DNA of 64,000 nt, from NCBI RefSeq assembly GCF_002904165.1, contig NZ_CVTD020000029.1, positions 48,053 to 112,052 of the forward strand. The letters are read 5' to 3'. The DNA is from Herbinix hemicellulosilytica (GTDB taxonomy: Bacteria > Bacillota > Clostridia > Lachnospirales > Lachnospiraceae). This document shows, piece by piece, positions 53,411-61,109 of this stretch. Both the position numbers and the translations under genes were made by a program. The notes below the pieces were generated by a model. It saw only the letters and a list, made by a program, of their open reading frames with translations. It searched no databases and had not been told where the DNA came from. Position 1 is the stretch's first letter, and every line of letters begins with the position of its first letter.

Positions 53411-55682
53411 ATCTCAGGACATAAAGGTTATTTACAGTCAATTTAATGAAATAAAAAGATTAAATGAAGCCGTAAAAATAGTAATTGCTGATTTAGAGAC
53501 AGGGTTTGAATTATATGGAGAAAATATTTACAATTGTGAAAGTCTTAAGGGTTTTACTGAAAAACTGAGAAGTATTAAAAAGTTTCTATTAGAGTATAAC
53601 AAAGAGTTTTGGAGAATTAATGCAGAGATAGAAAAATTAAATTTAAATAATGATATGATAGGAAAAATTAAGCATGAATGCAAGGTTTTAAAAGATGAGA
53701 CCATAAAGTTAGATGATGAAATATGTGCTTTATTAGTTAAGTTTTATAAGTCAAGTAATATAAGCAATATTTCAACAGAAAGTATAGATGATTACATAAC
53801 AAAAATCACAGTAAAAGTTAAAGGAATTCCTGACTGGATATTGGAAGAAGTGCAGCATGATGAAATTGTTATTGAAGAATTAGAATATAATACATCAGAA
53901 GAATATGTCTATGTTATATACATGTTATGTGAAAAAGATAGAATTATTGATGGGATTCAGCGGGTTGAGGAGTATCTACGTAAGTGTATTGAGAAAATGA
54001 CAAAGTTATATGATTACAAAGAAATGATGCTAAATGACCTTGAGCGGGAACTAAGTAATGATATTGATGAAGATGATAAAGAATATAAACTCAAAGATGT
54101 AACCCTTTACAACTGGCAGGAAGAAGCATATGAGACGTGGAAAATAAATAATTACAGGGGAATTTTTAAAGTTGCTACAGGATGTGGAAAAACAATTTTT
54201 GCTCTCAATTGCCTTCAGCGGGTCATCGAAGAAGGGTATAGTATAAGGGTTGCTATAATTGTTCCTAGTATTGCTTTACAAAATCAATGGGAAGAAGTGT
54301 TAAAAGATACATTCCATGTGCCTGCTAAAAAAATAGGAAGGGTTGGGGATGGAAAGAAGGAGTTGAGAACTTTTACTATTTATATTAATAATTCAGCACA
54401 AAAATATTTGGAAAGACATTTGCATTGTTCAGCATTGGTAGAACCAATAGGAGGGGATTATTCAGATTCATACTATTTTGTTATTGCTGATGAATGCCAT
54501 AGATATGGTTCTGATAATAATTTGGATATGCTAAATTGTTTCAATGAAATTACAAAAGACAAGAAGACAAATATAAAGTTTTTTTCCATTGGCTTAAGTG
54601 CAACTCCCGAACAGACTAATCCAATGAAAACCAGGGAGTTGGAGAAAAGATTAGGTAACATTATTTATGAATATGATTTAATCAGGGCTATAGACGAGGG
54701 AATTATTGCTACCCCGATTATTAATGATATACGTGTTGATTTTACTTCCGAGGAATTTAAGAAATATAAAATTAGTAAAGAAAGATTCGAGTATTCTAAA
54801 GACGATTTTAAAGAAGTACTAGATAGACTACATAAAAATTACGAGGAAGATTTTTTGATTTACCTTGCTTATGACATAATACAAAATAAGAAGTATAAAA
54901 AAATAATAGATTATGTTAAAAGTAAGAAAAAGAAATTTAAAGATGCTTATAATAATCGAAAGCCCCAATGGTTAATTGAGTTTAATGATTGGTATAATGA
55001 AAATGTGAATGATGATATGGAAATTGCATGGAGCGCTAGAAATCTAACTGTTGCACATCAGGCAAAACAAAGCATTTTATATGGTATGGGAATGCGGGAA
55101 AAAGAACTTATAAATAATATGGATATTTTCAAGGGGCATAGAGTTATTATATTTGCAGAGCGGATTGATGATGCAAATAAGAAAATATATAAAATACTAA
55201 AGAATAAATATTGTGACGAATCGGTTGTTATTTATAATTCAAATGATAAGAGAGGCATAAAAGAAGAGGTAATTAATAAGTTTAAAAGCGGAGTTGCTAA
55301 TATTCTCATTGCTGTAGAGGCTTTAGATGAAGGGATAGATGTTCCTAAAGCAGACATGGCTTTTGTATTCCAAGGCAATCAAGATGAAAGGCAGCAGATA
55401 CAAAGACTGGGAAGGATTATACGAAAATCTAAGAAAAGTAATAATGAAGAAGATGGGGAGAAAACTACAGAATATGCTACGCTAATAAATTTGTTTTGTC
55501 CTACGGGAGGAGAGAACATCTATCTTGCAAAGTTTTTAAGGCGCATGATTATCAGATACAGGGAAGGTGGCTATGGGGAGTTACAGGATACATATAAAAG
55601 AGGGTTGAAGGCTTTAGGATATGATATGGATGTTGAGTTGAAACAATTGAAGAATTATGGATATTTAAGAATAGAGGAATAA
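53403..55682 (+). CDS. SF2 DEAD/DEAH-type helicase with N-terminal coiled coil
   Basis: The 759-residue product starts with about 230 residues of helical, coiled-coil-prone sequence. The SF2 core follows: Q-like YNWQEEAYETW, motif I KVATGCGKTIF (about 254-264), motif II IADECHRYG (about 361-369), motif III GLSATPEQT, and in the second RecA domain NILIAVEALDEGIDVPKADM with the arginine-finger motif QQIQRLGRIIRKS. It resembles the SSL2/RAD25-like and type III restriction helicase group. ATG behind AAGGGG, coupled to the upstream gene. No nuclease domain is evident in either protein. A two-gene defence or repair module under strong repression is plausible. Confidence 0.8.
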   Translation: MNKSQDIKVIYSQFNEIKRLNEAVKIVIADLETGFELYGENIYNCESLKGFTEKLRSIKKFLLEYNKEFWRINAEIEKLNLNNDMIGKIKHECKVLKDETIKLDDEICALLVKFYKSSNISNISTESIDDYITKITVKVKGIPDWILEEVQHDEIVIEELEYNTSEEYVYVIYMLCEKDRIIDGIQRVEEYLRKCIEKMTKLYDYKEMMLNDLERELSNDIDEDDKEYKLKDVTLYNWQEEAYETWKINNYRGIFKVATGCGKTIFALNCLQRVIEEGYSIRVAIIVPSIALQNQWEEVLKDTFHVPAKKIGRVGDGKKELRTFTIYINNSAQKYLERHLHCSALVEPIGGDYSDSYYFVIADECHRYGSDNNLDMLNCFNEITKDKKTNIKFFSIGLSATPEQTNPMKTRELEKRLGNIIYEYDLIRAIDEGIIATPIINDIRVDFTSEEFKKYKISKERFEYSKDDFKEVLDRLHKNYEEDFLIYLAYDIIQNKKYKKIIDYVKSKKKKFKDAYNNRKPQWLIEFNDWYNENVNDDMEIAWSARNLTVAHQAKQSILYGMGMREKELINNMDIFKGHRVIIFAERIDDANKKIYKILKNKYCDESVVIYNSNDKRGIKEEVINKFKSGVANILIAVEALDEGIDVPKADMAFVFQGNQDERQQIQRLGRIIRKSKKSNNEEDGEKTTEYATLINLFCPTGGENIYLAKFLRRMIIRYREGGYGELQDTYKRGLKALGYDMDVELKQLKNYGYLRIEE

Positions 55683-55787
55683 GTTAAATAGCATTGCAAA
55701 CACTAACAAATTGCGCTATCATTTTGAGTAGGATACAAGGAATTTAGATTTAAAGGATTTAAGTTGTAAGAAATAAAACACGGATGG

Positions 55788-55851
55788 AGGTACATCTCCT
55801 TTACGGCCAGTTTCACAACTGGAATTAAACGAAAGGGAGATGTACCTTTTT
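55788..55851 (+). ncRNA. Structured hairpin with inner stem and terminator
   Basis: AGGTACATCTCC pairs perfectly with GGAGATGTACCT. Inside lies a second hairpin CCAGTT-TCAC-AACTGG, followed by an AATTAA linker, and a T tract ends the unit. The element at 57714-57775 has the same parts in the same order. It lies in the gene-free stretch 55683-56012. It may be a small RNA or an attenuator of the gene at 56013. Confidence 0.5.
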
Positions 55852-56012
55852 GCTTATTTATAATAAATATGTGGTGGAAGACTTGATGTTGTATTTTCAG
55901 AAATGGCAGATATAGAAATTTAATAGACGATGATATCTATGGAAGAGAACTTCATTTTATTGTTAGGTTTTAGAGGGTAGAGTATAAAAATGCAGTTGAA
56001 GGAGATGAAAGA

Positions 56013-56756
56013 ATGCTTACGGTTCAAGAATTTGTACAGAATATTTCAGAAGATTTTAAGAAAGTATTTCCTGAAGTGAGTATAGAAAATAGTTTTATCC
56101 GTCTTGGTACTGGATTAACCCATGTTGAATTGCCAATCAATAGCATGTATAAAGAATACCAGGTTACGGATTTTGAAAGCATAAAGAGATTATATATAAA
56201 GATTTCAAATGAAATATTAAATCAATATAAATTTAGAGTAGACTACAATAATGTGTATCCTATATTGAAACATACTGATTTTGGCAATAATGCAAAAATA
56301 CAGTTTTATAGGAAAAGAGCCTTCGAGGATTTAGATGTACTTTATGTTGCGGATATGACTGATGTATTTCGGTTTTTTACTATTGATGACGATGTGGATT
56401 TTAATTTACTTGAACAAAAGGCTATAGAAAATATTAGTAAGATGACTGCTGCTCTTGTGCCTTTAAATAAAGGCATACCGGTATATTCACTAAAGTACAG
56501 CACCGATTATGCCAGTTCACTGCTTTTATCAGAAGCAATGAAAAAACAGATACAAAGAAAAGTTGGAGATGATATACTAATCGCAGTTCCAAGCAATTCC
56601 TCTTTTCTCGTCGCAAAATTTAATTATAGCAATAAGGAACTACTTAAATACTTAATAAAAACAGATAACGACCCGAATAAGGTTTCGGATTCGGTATACA
56701 GGCTTAAGAATGGAATATATACGAAGGTGTTAAAGGGGGATAGGGGTAAGGGATAA
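56013..56756 (+). CDS. DUF1444-like protein
   Basis: The 247-residue product has the overall pattern of DUF1444 (YtpQ-like) proteins: VQEFVQNISEDFKKVFPEVS at the start, a repeated strand-helix core, FEDLDVLYVADMTDVFRFF, and near the end DDILIAVPSNSSFLVAKF, the best-conserved block. No function is known for that family. ATG 56013 behind AAGGAGATG. The last codons (GDRGKG) run into an AAGG-type repeat, so the native C-terminus may have been slightly altered. Confidence 0.6.
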   Translation: MLTVQEFVQNISEDFKKVFPEVSIENSFIRLGTGLTHVELPINSMYKEYQVTDFESIKRLYIKISNEILNQYKFRVDYNNVYPILKHTDFGNNAKIQFYRKRAFEDLDVLYVADMTDVFRFFTIDDDVDFNLLEQKAIENISKMTAALVPLNKGIPVYSLKYSTDYASSLLLSEAMKKQIQRKVGDDILIAVPSNSSFLVAKFNYSNKELLKYLIKTDNDPNKVSDSVYRLKNGIYTKVLKGDRGKG

Positions 56757-56879
56757 GGAACAAAGAACATAAATATGTATAGATACTACCAAAGACGTGT
56801 TTTGGAATATGGTTGAAAGGTTTAAGGTTCTTACAATATAATAGAGCGTATAGTAATAAGAAGGGAGTAGTTTGATTAT

Positions 56880-57146
56880 ATGAATAAGGTTATTATAGAA
56901 TGCACTGAACTAGTTGATAAATATGAATTAAGAAAAGAAGACATTATAAAACAACTAGAAACGATAGAAATAGAAAAAGACCAGGATTTTGTAATTGCTT
57001 ATGATAAAGATTTTGGATTTACTTTAGTCGGTGAAATGAGTAAAAATAACACCTCGATAATTCTAACAAATATTATAAAAGCCGATGATTTTAGGGAAAT
57101 GGATAATTCAGACTTATTTCAGTTTATAAGGGAACAAGGTGGTTAG
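56880..57146 (+). CDS. Unrecognised 88-residue acidic protein
   Basis: Small acidic protein (MNKVIIECTELVDKYELRKE...) with a likely beta hairpin in the middle (FVIAYDKDFGFTLVGEM) and a helical end. ATG behind GAAGGGAG. It stands alone, followed by an AAGG-type repeat and a convergent gene. Nothing links it to a known family; acidic proteins of this size include antitoxins and anti-restriction proteins, but no partner is apparent. Confidence 0.5.
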   Translation: MNKVIIECTELVDKYELRKEDIIKQLETIEIEKDQDFVIAYDKDFGFTLVGEMSKNNTSIILTNIIKADDFREMDNSDLFQFIREQGG

Positions 57147-57218
57147 GGTTAAAGAAAATCAGGATAAAGGCATAAGGCTTTGGGGATAAGGTTATATATC
57201 CTACAAAGCCTTATTTTG

Positions 57219-57515
57219 TTAGGATATGGACATCTCAAGTTTTACTTTCTTTAAAAAATTCCTTATTGTAGGGATGTTGTTAAGCATTAGTTTATATTCA
57301 TAAGGCTCTGTTTTTGGCTGAACTTGACATAGATACTGTTCTACTATTTGAATGTAAGAAAGGGATAAGGAATAATAGGTAGCAGGGTTAAGGAAACAAG
57401 TGACTAATCCAGTGATTGCTTCACTTAACTTCCTTGCATCCTTATTCCCTAATTCCTTCCCCACAACCTGTTGCAGGTAATTTAGTTCTATTCTGAAAAC
57501 TTCCAAATTTATCAC
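57219..57515 (-). CDS. Unrecognised 98-residue protein, low confidence
   Basis: GTG 57515 with GAGGGAG eight bases upstream is the best start. The product is helical (MINLEVFRIELNYLQQVVGK...). The coding region contains two blocks of the AAGG-type intergenic repeat read as coding (GKELGNKDARK and the SYYSLSLS-like region), so the gene may be partly a repeat-derived frame. No family is recognised. It is convergent with the 88-residue gene. Confidence 0.35.
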   Translation of the reverse strand: MINLEVFRIELNYLQQVVGKELGNKDARKLSEAITGLVTCFLNPATYYSLSLSYIQIVEQYLCQVQPKTEPYEYKLMLNNIPTIRNFLKKVKLEMSIS

Positions 57516-57713
57516 ATCGACCACTCCCTCACGAAAATTTGAAATATTATAGTAACAGGTGTATGGGAAGTCAAATTAATATAGGCAAAAGTTTTAAATA
57601 GGGTAGAAGGATTACAAGGTTAAGATAAATTGGATAGTTTACCAATAATAATTACAATATGATTGTTTTCTTTATATATATGCGCTACAATAGCGTTAGT
57701 GACACAGGCGGAG

Positions 57714-57775
57714 AGCATATTCTCTTTATACAGCCAGATTCGTTTTGGCAGTAATTAAGGAGAATGTGCTTTTTT
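57714..57775 (+). ncRNA. Structured hairpin with inner stem and terminator
   Basis: AGCATATTCTC pairs with GAGAATGTGCT (one wobble). An inner GCCA/TGGC stem, an AATTAA linker and a long T tract follow the plan of 55788-55851. A promoter-like GCGCTACAAT lies upstream near 57682-57691. It is in the leader of the Rpn gene. Confidence 0.5.
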
Positions 57776-57827
57776 ATTTTTTGAAAGAAAATTCGAGGCG
57801 ATAAAATCAAGGTTAGAGGTGATGGAT

Positions 57828-58688
57828 ATGAGAGTGACTTTTCAGGAAGAGAGTTTTAATGAAAAATGCTTTAATAAGATATTCCAAGGATTATCATTCA
57901 AGTGGATTGGGTTAGAGTTGCCAATGATAAAGGAAATAGCAGAAGTAGAAAGGATAGAGAATTATAAACTACCATTATTGATGTTTTTACTTGAGGATGA
58001 TACATTGCTTCACATGGAAATTATGAGTGATAAAATAAAACCTGACCTCCAGAGCATGCTGACCTATGACATGAGCATAGTATTGAGATATAGGATGCAG
58101 GTAAAGACTGTTATTCTGAATTTTGGAAGCAAGCAAAATAGCAATTTTCAGAGGAGTTTTGGTTCAGTTTATTATAATACTCAAATTGTAGATTTATCAG
58201 GACTTGATGGAGAAAGAGTGCATAAGGAAATTAGTCAAAAAATTAGTTCGGGTTTTCCTATTAATGAGGCTGACAAACTGAGCCTGGTATTTCTTCCATT
58301 TATGAAGAATTCCTTACCTTTTAATGAAGTGTTGCTGAAGGTTATGTCAATCATAGGGAAAATAAAGGATGAAGAAGAAAGGATAGCGTACTTAACAGTA
58401 ATTTCAGAAATTGTATCGAGATTAATAGGTAAACAAGGGGTTGAGGTTTTAAAGGAATATCTCATGGATACGGAGGTAGGATTAAGTATAAAAGATGCAG
58501 GGGTTAAGGAGGGAATGCGGGAATCAATAATTATAATACTTTTGGAGAAATTTAACGTCCTACCTGATGACATCTACTATGCAATTGCGAAACAAAACAA
58601 CGAGGACACATTAATGAAATGGCTTCAGATGGTGACCAGCATTTGCAGTATAGACGAACTAAAGAAAATGGTATTTAACATCGAATAA
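57828..58688 (+). CDS. Rpn-family (PD-(D/E)XK) recombination-promoting nuclease-like protein
   Basis: Complete paralogue (286 residues) of the partial gene at the window start. The N-terminal nuclease-like region has MLTYDMSIVLRYRMQVKTVI and an LLMFLLEDDTLLHMEIMSD block in the places where Rpn/YhgA proteins carry the PD-(D/E)XK strands; the Glu in HMEI and the following polar residues are candidate catalytic residues. The C-terminal helical part ends DELKKMVFNIE, as in the other copy. Rpn proteins promote RecA-independent recombination. ATG 57828 was chosen for AGAGGTGAT at proper spacing; GTG/ATG at 57819-57822 lie inside that site. A structured hairpin sits in its leader, and the conserved non-coding block and small membrane genes follow. 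Confidence 0.75.
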   Translation: MRVTFQEESFNEKCFNKIFQGLSFKWIGLELPMIKEIAEVERIENYKLPLLMFLLEDDTLLHMEIMSDKIKPDLQSMLTYDMSIVLRYRMQVKTVILNFGSKQNSNFQRSFGSVYYNTQIVDLSGLDGERVHKEISQKISSGFPINEADKLSLVFLPFMKNSLPFNEVLLKVMSIIGKIKDEEERIAYLTVISEIVSRLIGKQGVEVLKEYLMDTEVGLSIKDAGVKEGMRESIIIILLEKFNVLPDDIYYAIAKQNNEDTLMKWLQMVTSICSIDELKKMVFNIE

Positions 58689-58810
58689 AAAATCCTATAA
58701 GATTACTATTGTTCCTATAAGTCATATTTCTCCTATTTCCTTAACACCTTATGCCCTGAACCCTATTAATTATATGTATATTAGTTGAGATGGGAAAAGG
58801 CTTATGTATA

Positions 58811-58918
58811 AAGGAATTGAAAGTGTTTTAAGGCGACAAAAATTTTGGCAGACTTTATTACAAATGCATGACATTTTATAAATTTGGACCTGACAAATTT
58901 TTTTATGCGCGCTACAAT
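58811..58918 (+). promoter_or_regulatory. Conserved non-coding leader with promoter, right copy
   Basis: Copy of 661-768, with CTGACA (58890-58895) and TACAAT (58913-58918) 17 bases apart. It precedes the 66-residue membrane protein gene. Confidence 0.6.
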
Positions 58919-58956
58919 TATCTTATAAATTTATATTACAGAGGGGATGATTATCG

Positions 58957-59157
58957 ATGAAAAAGAAAATAAATATTATGCTTAATATAGTAATACCAAC
59001 CGCAGTTGCATATATAGTATTTTTCCTGCTTTATTATTTTTATCAGAGAATGTTTTATGAATACAGGTTACTGGCTATTATACCGTTCTTAATAGTTACA
59101 ATGTATTTAATGATAGATAACAGAAGAGAGTGGAAGGTGATAAAGCAGCAGAGTTAG
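58957..59157 (+). CDS. Small two-segment membrane protein, right copy
   Basis: The 66-residue product has two hydrophobic segments (about 8-27 and 37-52) around YQRMFYEYRLLA, and a basic tail ending KVIKQQS. It is the counterpart of 796-996 with about 70% identical residues by eye. ATG start behind GAGGGGATG. The retained topology, length and leader in both copies argue for a selected function. No family is recognised. Confidence 0.65.
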   Translation: MKKKINIMLNIVIPTAVAYIVFFLLYYFYQRMFYEYRLLAIIPFLIVTMYLMIDNRREWKVIKQQS

Positions 59158-59251
59158 ATGACAAGGGGTAAGGGAAAAGATGAGGTTAAACCTTATCCCT
59201 TGTCCCTAAATCCTGTAAAGAGTAAAGGGTACAGGAAGCAGGTTAGGAGTT

Positions 59252-59335
59252 ATGAAGTATGTAATAATAAGTCTAATAGTATGTATCACAATTGTCAGCA
59301 TTTCTGCAATAATAGGCATTATAAAACGAAAATAG
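59252..59335 (+). CDS. 27-residue hydrophobic peptide, right copy
   Basis: This very short frame encodes MKYVIISLIVCITIVSISAI followed by IGIIKRK, a single membrane span with a basic tail. It is behind TTAGGAG at the normal distance and directly before a terminator. It is the counterpart of 1103-1192; it is two residues shorter, and the remaining differences are mostly conservative. A longer overlapping frame at 59158-59385 in another phase is not supported by the left copy. Confidence 0.6.
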   Translation: MKYVIISLIVCITIVSISAIIGIIKRK

Positions 59336-59352
59336 AAAGTATTATAGATAGC

Positions 59353-59383
59353 AAAAAAACAGGCAAAATGAGCCTGTTTTTTT
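59353..59383 (+). terminator. Rho-independent terminator, right copy
   Basis: AAAAAAACAGGC pairs with GCCTGTTTTTTT around 7 bases, ending the small membrane protein operon as at 1212-1237. Confidence 0.8.
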
Positions 59384-59388
59384 AAGCC

Positions 59389-59772
59389 TTAAACTAATGT
59401 TTCTATTGCTGCCTCCAATTCTTCTTGTCTTGGAATGGTATATACCTGAGCCGTAACAAAACCTGAAGAGTGACCTGCTAACTTGGCAACTACAGAAATA
59501 TCAACGCCATTTTTGAGTAAAGTTCGGCAAAAATAATGTCTGAAGGAATGGATAGTTACATCAGTAATCCCGATTTGTTCACAGTATTTTTTAAAAATCT
59601 TCCAGATTCCTGACCTAGTGTAAGGGGTCTTGCGTTCGGAAATAAAGAGGTTATCATATTCCGTTTTAATGTTCTTTCTTATTTCCAGCCAGTTGGTAAT
59701 TGCATCCCGGACATCCTTATGCAGATTAAACTCCTCCTTTTCAGAGGAGTCACTAGATATTGTGTTTTCCGT
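59389..59772 (-). pseudogene. C-terminal fragment of a tyrosine recombinase
   Basis: The frame is open for 128 codons with no start codon in a plausible place and an in-frame stop upstream. It begins mid-domain and reads FNLHKDVRDAITNWL, TPYTRSGIWKIFKKY, then the catalytic core TIHSFRHYFCRTLL (His-x-x-Arg), LAGHSSG (His) and VYTIPRQ (Tyr). It corresponds to about the last 120 residues of the intact recombinase at 1266-2156, in the same position and orientation relative to the small membrane genes. The N-terminal domain and the first catalytic Arg are missing, so it is inactive. The copies are diverged, so they are not a recent duplication. Confidence 0.8.
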
Positions 59773-59919
59773 TTACATTGAGGCAATTTACGGTAGTATT
59801 TTATAAATCTCCGCTTAAAAATAAAGTGTTTGCCGTTTCGATTAGCGACTCCATGTTTGATTTTTAAGTATTATATTTGCTGTGCTATGAAAATCAAATT
59901 TCTGCATAGATTTTTTGTA

Positions 59920-59977
59920 AAAAGGAGAAACAATAAGAACCTAACTATTGGGGTGGGGTCTTATTGTTTCTCCTTTT
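59920..59977. terminator. 19-bp perfect hairpin
   Basis: AAAAGGAGAAACAATAAGA pairs perfectly with TCTTATTGTTTCTCCTTTT around a 20-base G-rich loop. It lies in a gene-free stretch (59773-60340) that otherwise holds only AT-rich sequence. It could terminate in both directions or mark a small RNA or mobile-element end. Confidence 0.5.
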
Positions 59978-60340
59978 AGAAATTATGAGGAATAAAAATA
60001 AATTGTATAAAATTATAAGCCTTATTAGTATATAACTTTCCTCTAGGTTGCCATTGAAGTTTCAAAACATTGTTTTTGATGTAATAATCTAAAAAATATA
60101 TATAAAAATTTGATTTTTTTAATTCTGTGTATAAAATATCAATAAAATTATTTGAAATCAGGTGGTTGTTTTGGAGAGCATAGACGAAGCGCTCAAATAT
60201 TACATTTTTATTACAATTTCAAAAAAACAGCCTTATAATACGAAGCCTTTAAAAAACACCTGTTATACTAAAAATAGAAAGTAAAAATTCAGCAAACAGT
60301 CGGCCGCTGTTAGCAAATAAAAGAAAAGGAGTTGGTTCTT

Positions 60341-60670
60341 ATGGTAAAAGTAGTCAATGAATTTGGTGATTTGGTTGCAGTGGTTAAATATAATAACGAC
60401 CTCGATTTCTGGGATGGCAGAAACTTTAGTTGTGGAAGCACTGGGCGTCATCTTGGTATTACAAAACTAAAAGATGGCAGATATGTATTGATTCATGGTA
60501 CAGACTGGCAAGGCGAAAGAGATTATGCAGAGGTTGTAACAGACGAAGAAGCACTTGATGCCATCGTTTCAACAGGTCATACAAAGTTATTGGAAAAGAA
60601 GAAATTTGAGCCACTTAAGAAATTATATGAAGAGAAGTATTTAAATCAGGAAGTTGAAGAAGACGATTAA
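60341..60670 (+). CDS. Unrecognised 109-residue acidic protein
   Basis: The product begins MVKVVNEFGDLVAVVKYNND and continues FWDGRNFSCGSTGRHLGITKL, a strand-rich, Gly- and Asp-containing part, with a charged helical end (KKLYEEKYLNQEVEEDD). ATG 60341 behind AAAGGAG; the in-frame codon at 60332 is less well placed. A perfect terminator follows at once, so it is a single-gene transcript. No family is recognised. Between a broken recombinase and a Hachiman system it is probably accessory. Confidence 0.6.
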   Translation: MVKVVNEFGDLVAVVKYNNDLDFWDGRNFSCGSTGRHLGITKLKDGRYVLIHGTDWQGERDYAEVVTDEEALDAIVSTGHTKLLEKKKFEPLKKLYEEKYLNQEVEEDD

Positions 60671-60671
60671 G

Positions 60672-60699
60672 AATAAGCCGAGATAATTCTCGGCTTATT
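60672..60699 (+). terminator. Terminator of the 109-residue gene
   Basis: AATAAGCCGAGA pairs perfectly with TCTCGGCTTATT around TAAT. Confidence 0.75.
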
Positions 60700-60751
60700 A
60701 AACTTAACACTAAATTCGTGGATAATACTATTTGAAAAACAGGCGTAAAAA

Positions 60752-60877
60752 TCAATCTTGTTTTGCTAATTCCTTAAAAGCCTCTATATTTTCATTGATT
60801 ACAGCGTCCATGAGATTTTCGGTTTCTTTTTGATTGTTTTCAGTCGATTGCTCAATTTTCTTTTTTGATTTTTTCAT
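60752..60877 (-). CDS. 41-residue charged protein, paralogue of 5700-5831
   Basis: The product is MKKSKKKIEQSTENNQKETE followed by an acidic helix ending FKELAKQD. The start at 60877 lies behind GCGAGGTA and is preferred to the longer upstream frame. The upstream promoter block with minus-strand TATAAT (60914-60919) and the leader TTTAATAAAAATCAT match those of the gene at 5700-5831. Each copy lies downstream of a recombinase gene or remnant and close to a defence gene. Function unknown. Confidence 0.6.
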   Translation of the reverse strand: MKKSKKKIEQSTENNQKETENLMDAVINENIEAFKELAKQD

Positions 60878-61021
60878 TAAAGTTATTACCTCGCTATATA
60901 TGATTTTTATTAAATTATACCATAAAAATATATAAGTAAAAAATTTAACCATATAGAGTTCTTAATTATCGTTCTTTGTAGTATTGTGTCAGTAACAGTA
61001 TTATAAAGAATATTCAAGATA

Positions 61022-61069
61022 GTTTTGTTGACAAATTTTGTGGAAAAATTATGAAACTTGTCCTATAAT
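61022..61069 (+). promoter_or_regulatory. Control region of hamA shared with the OLD gene
   Basis: GTTTTGTTGACA, TTTTGTGGAAAA and TATAAT (61064-61069) occur in the same order and spacing as upstream of the OLD nuclease gene (2349-2395). A further TTTTGTGGG lies near 61090. The 30-base TTGACA-TATAAT distance is too long for one standard promoter, so TTGACA may belong to a binding site. Confidence 0.5.
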
Positions 61070-61109
61070 TAATATAAACTATAAATAGATTTTGTGGGGT
61101 TAGACTATT

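Noticed and set aside
59158..59385. 75-codon plus-strand frame
   Set aside because: It overlaps the 27-residue peptide gene in another phase, starts in an AAGG repeat and runs into a terminator; the left copy of the unit does not keep it.
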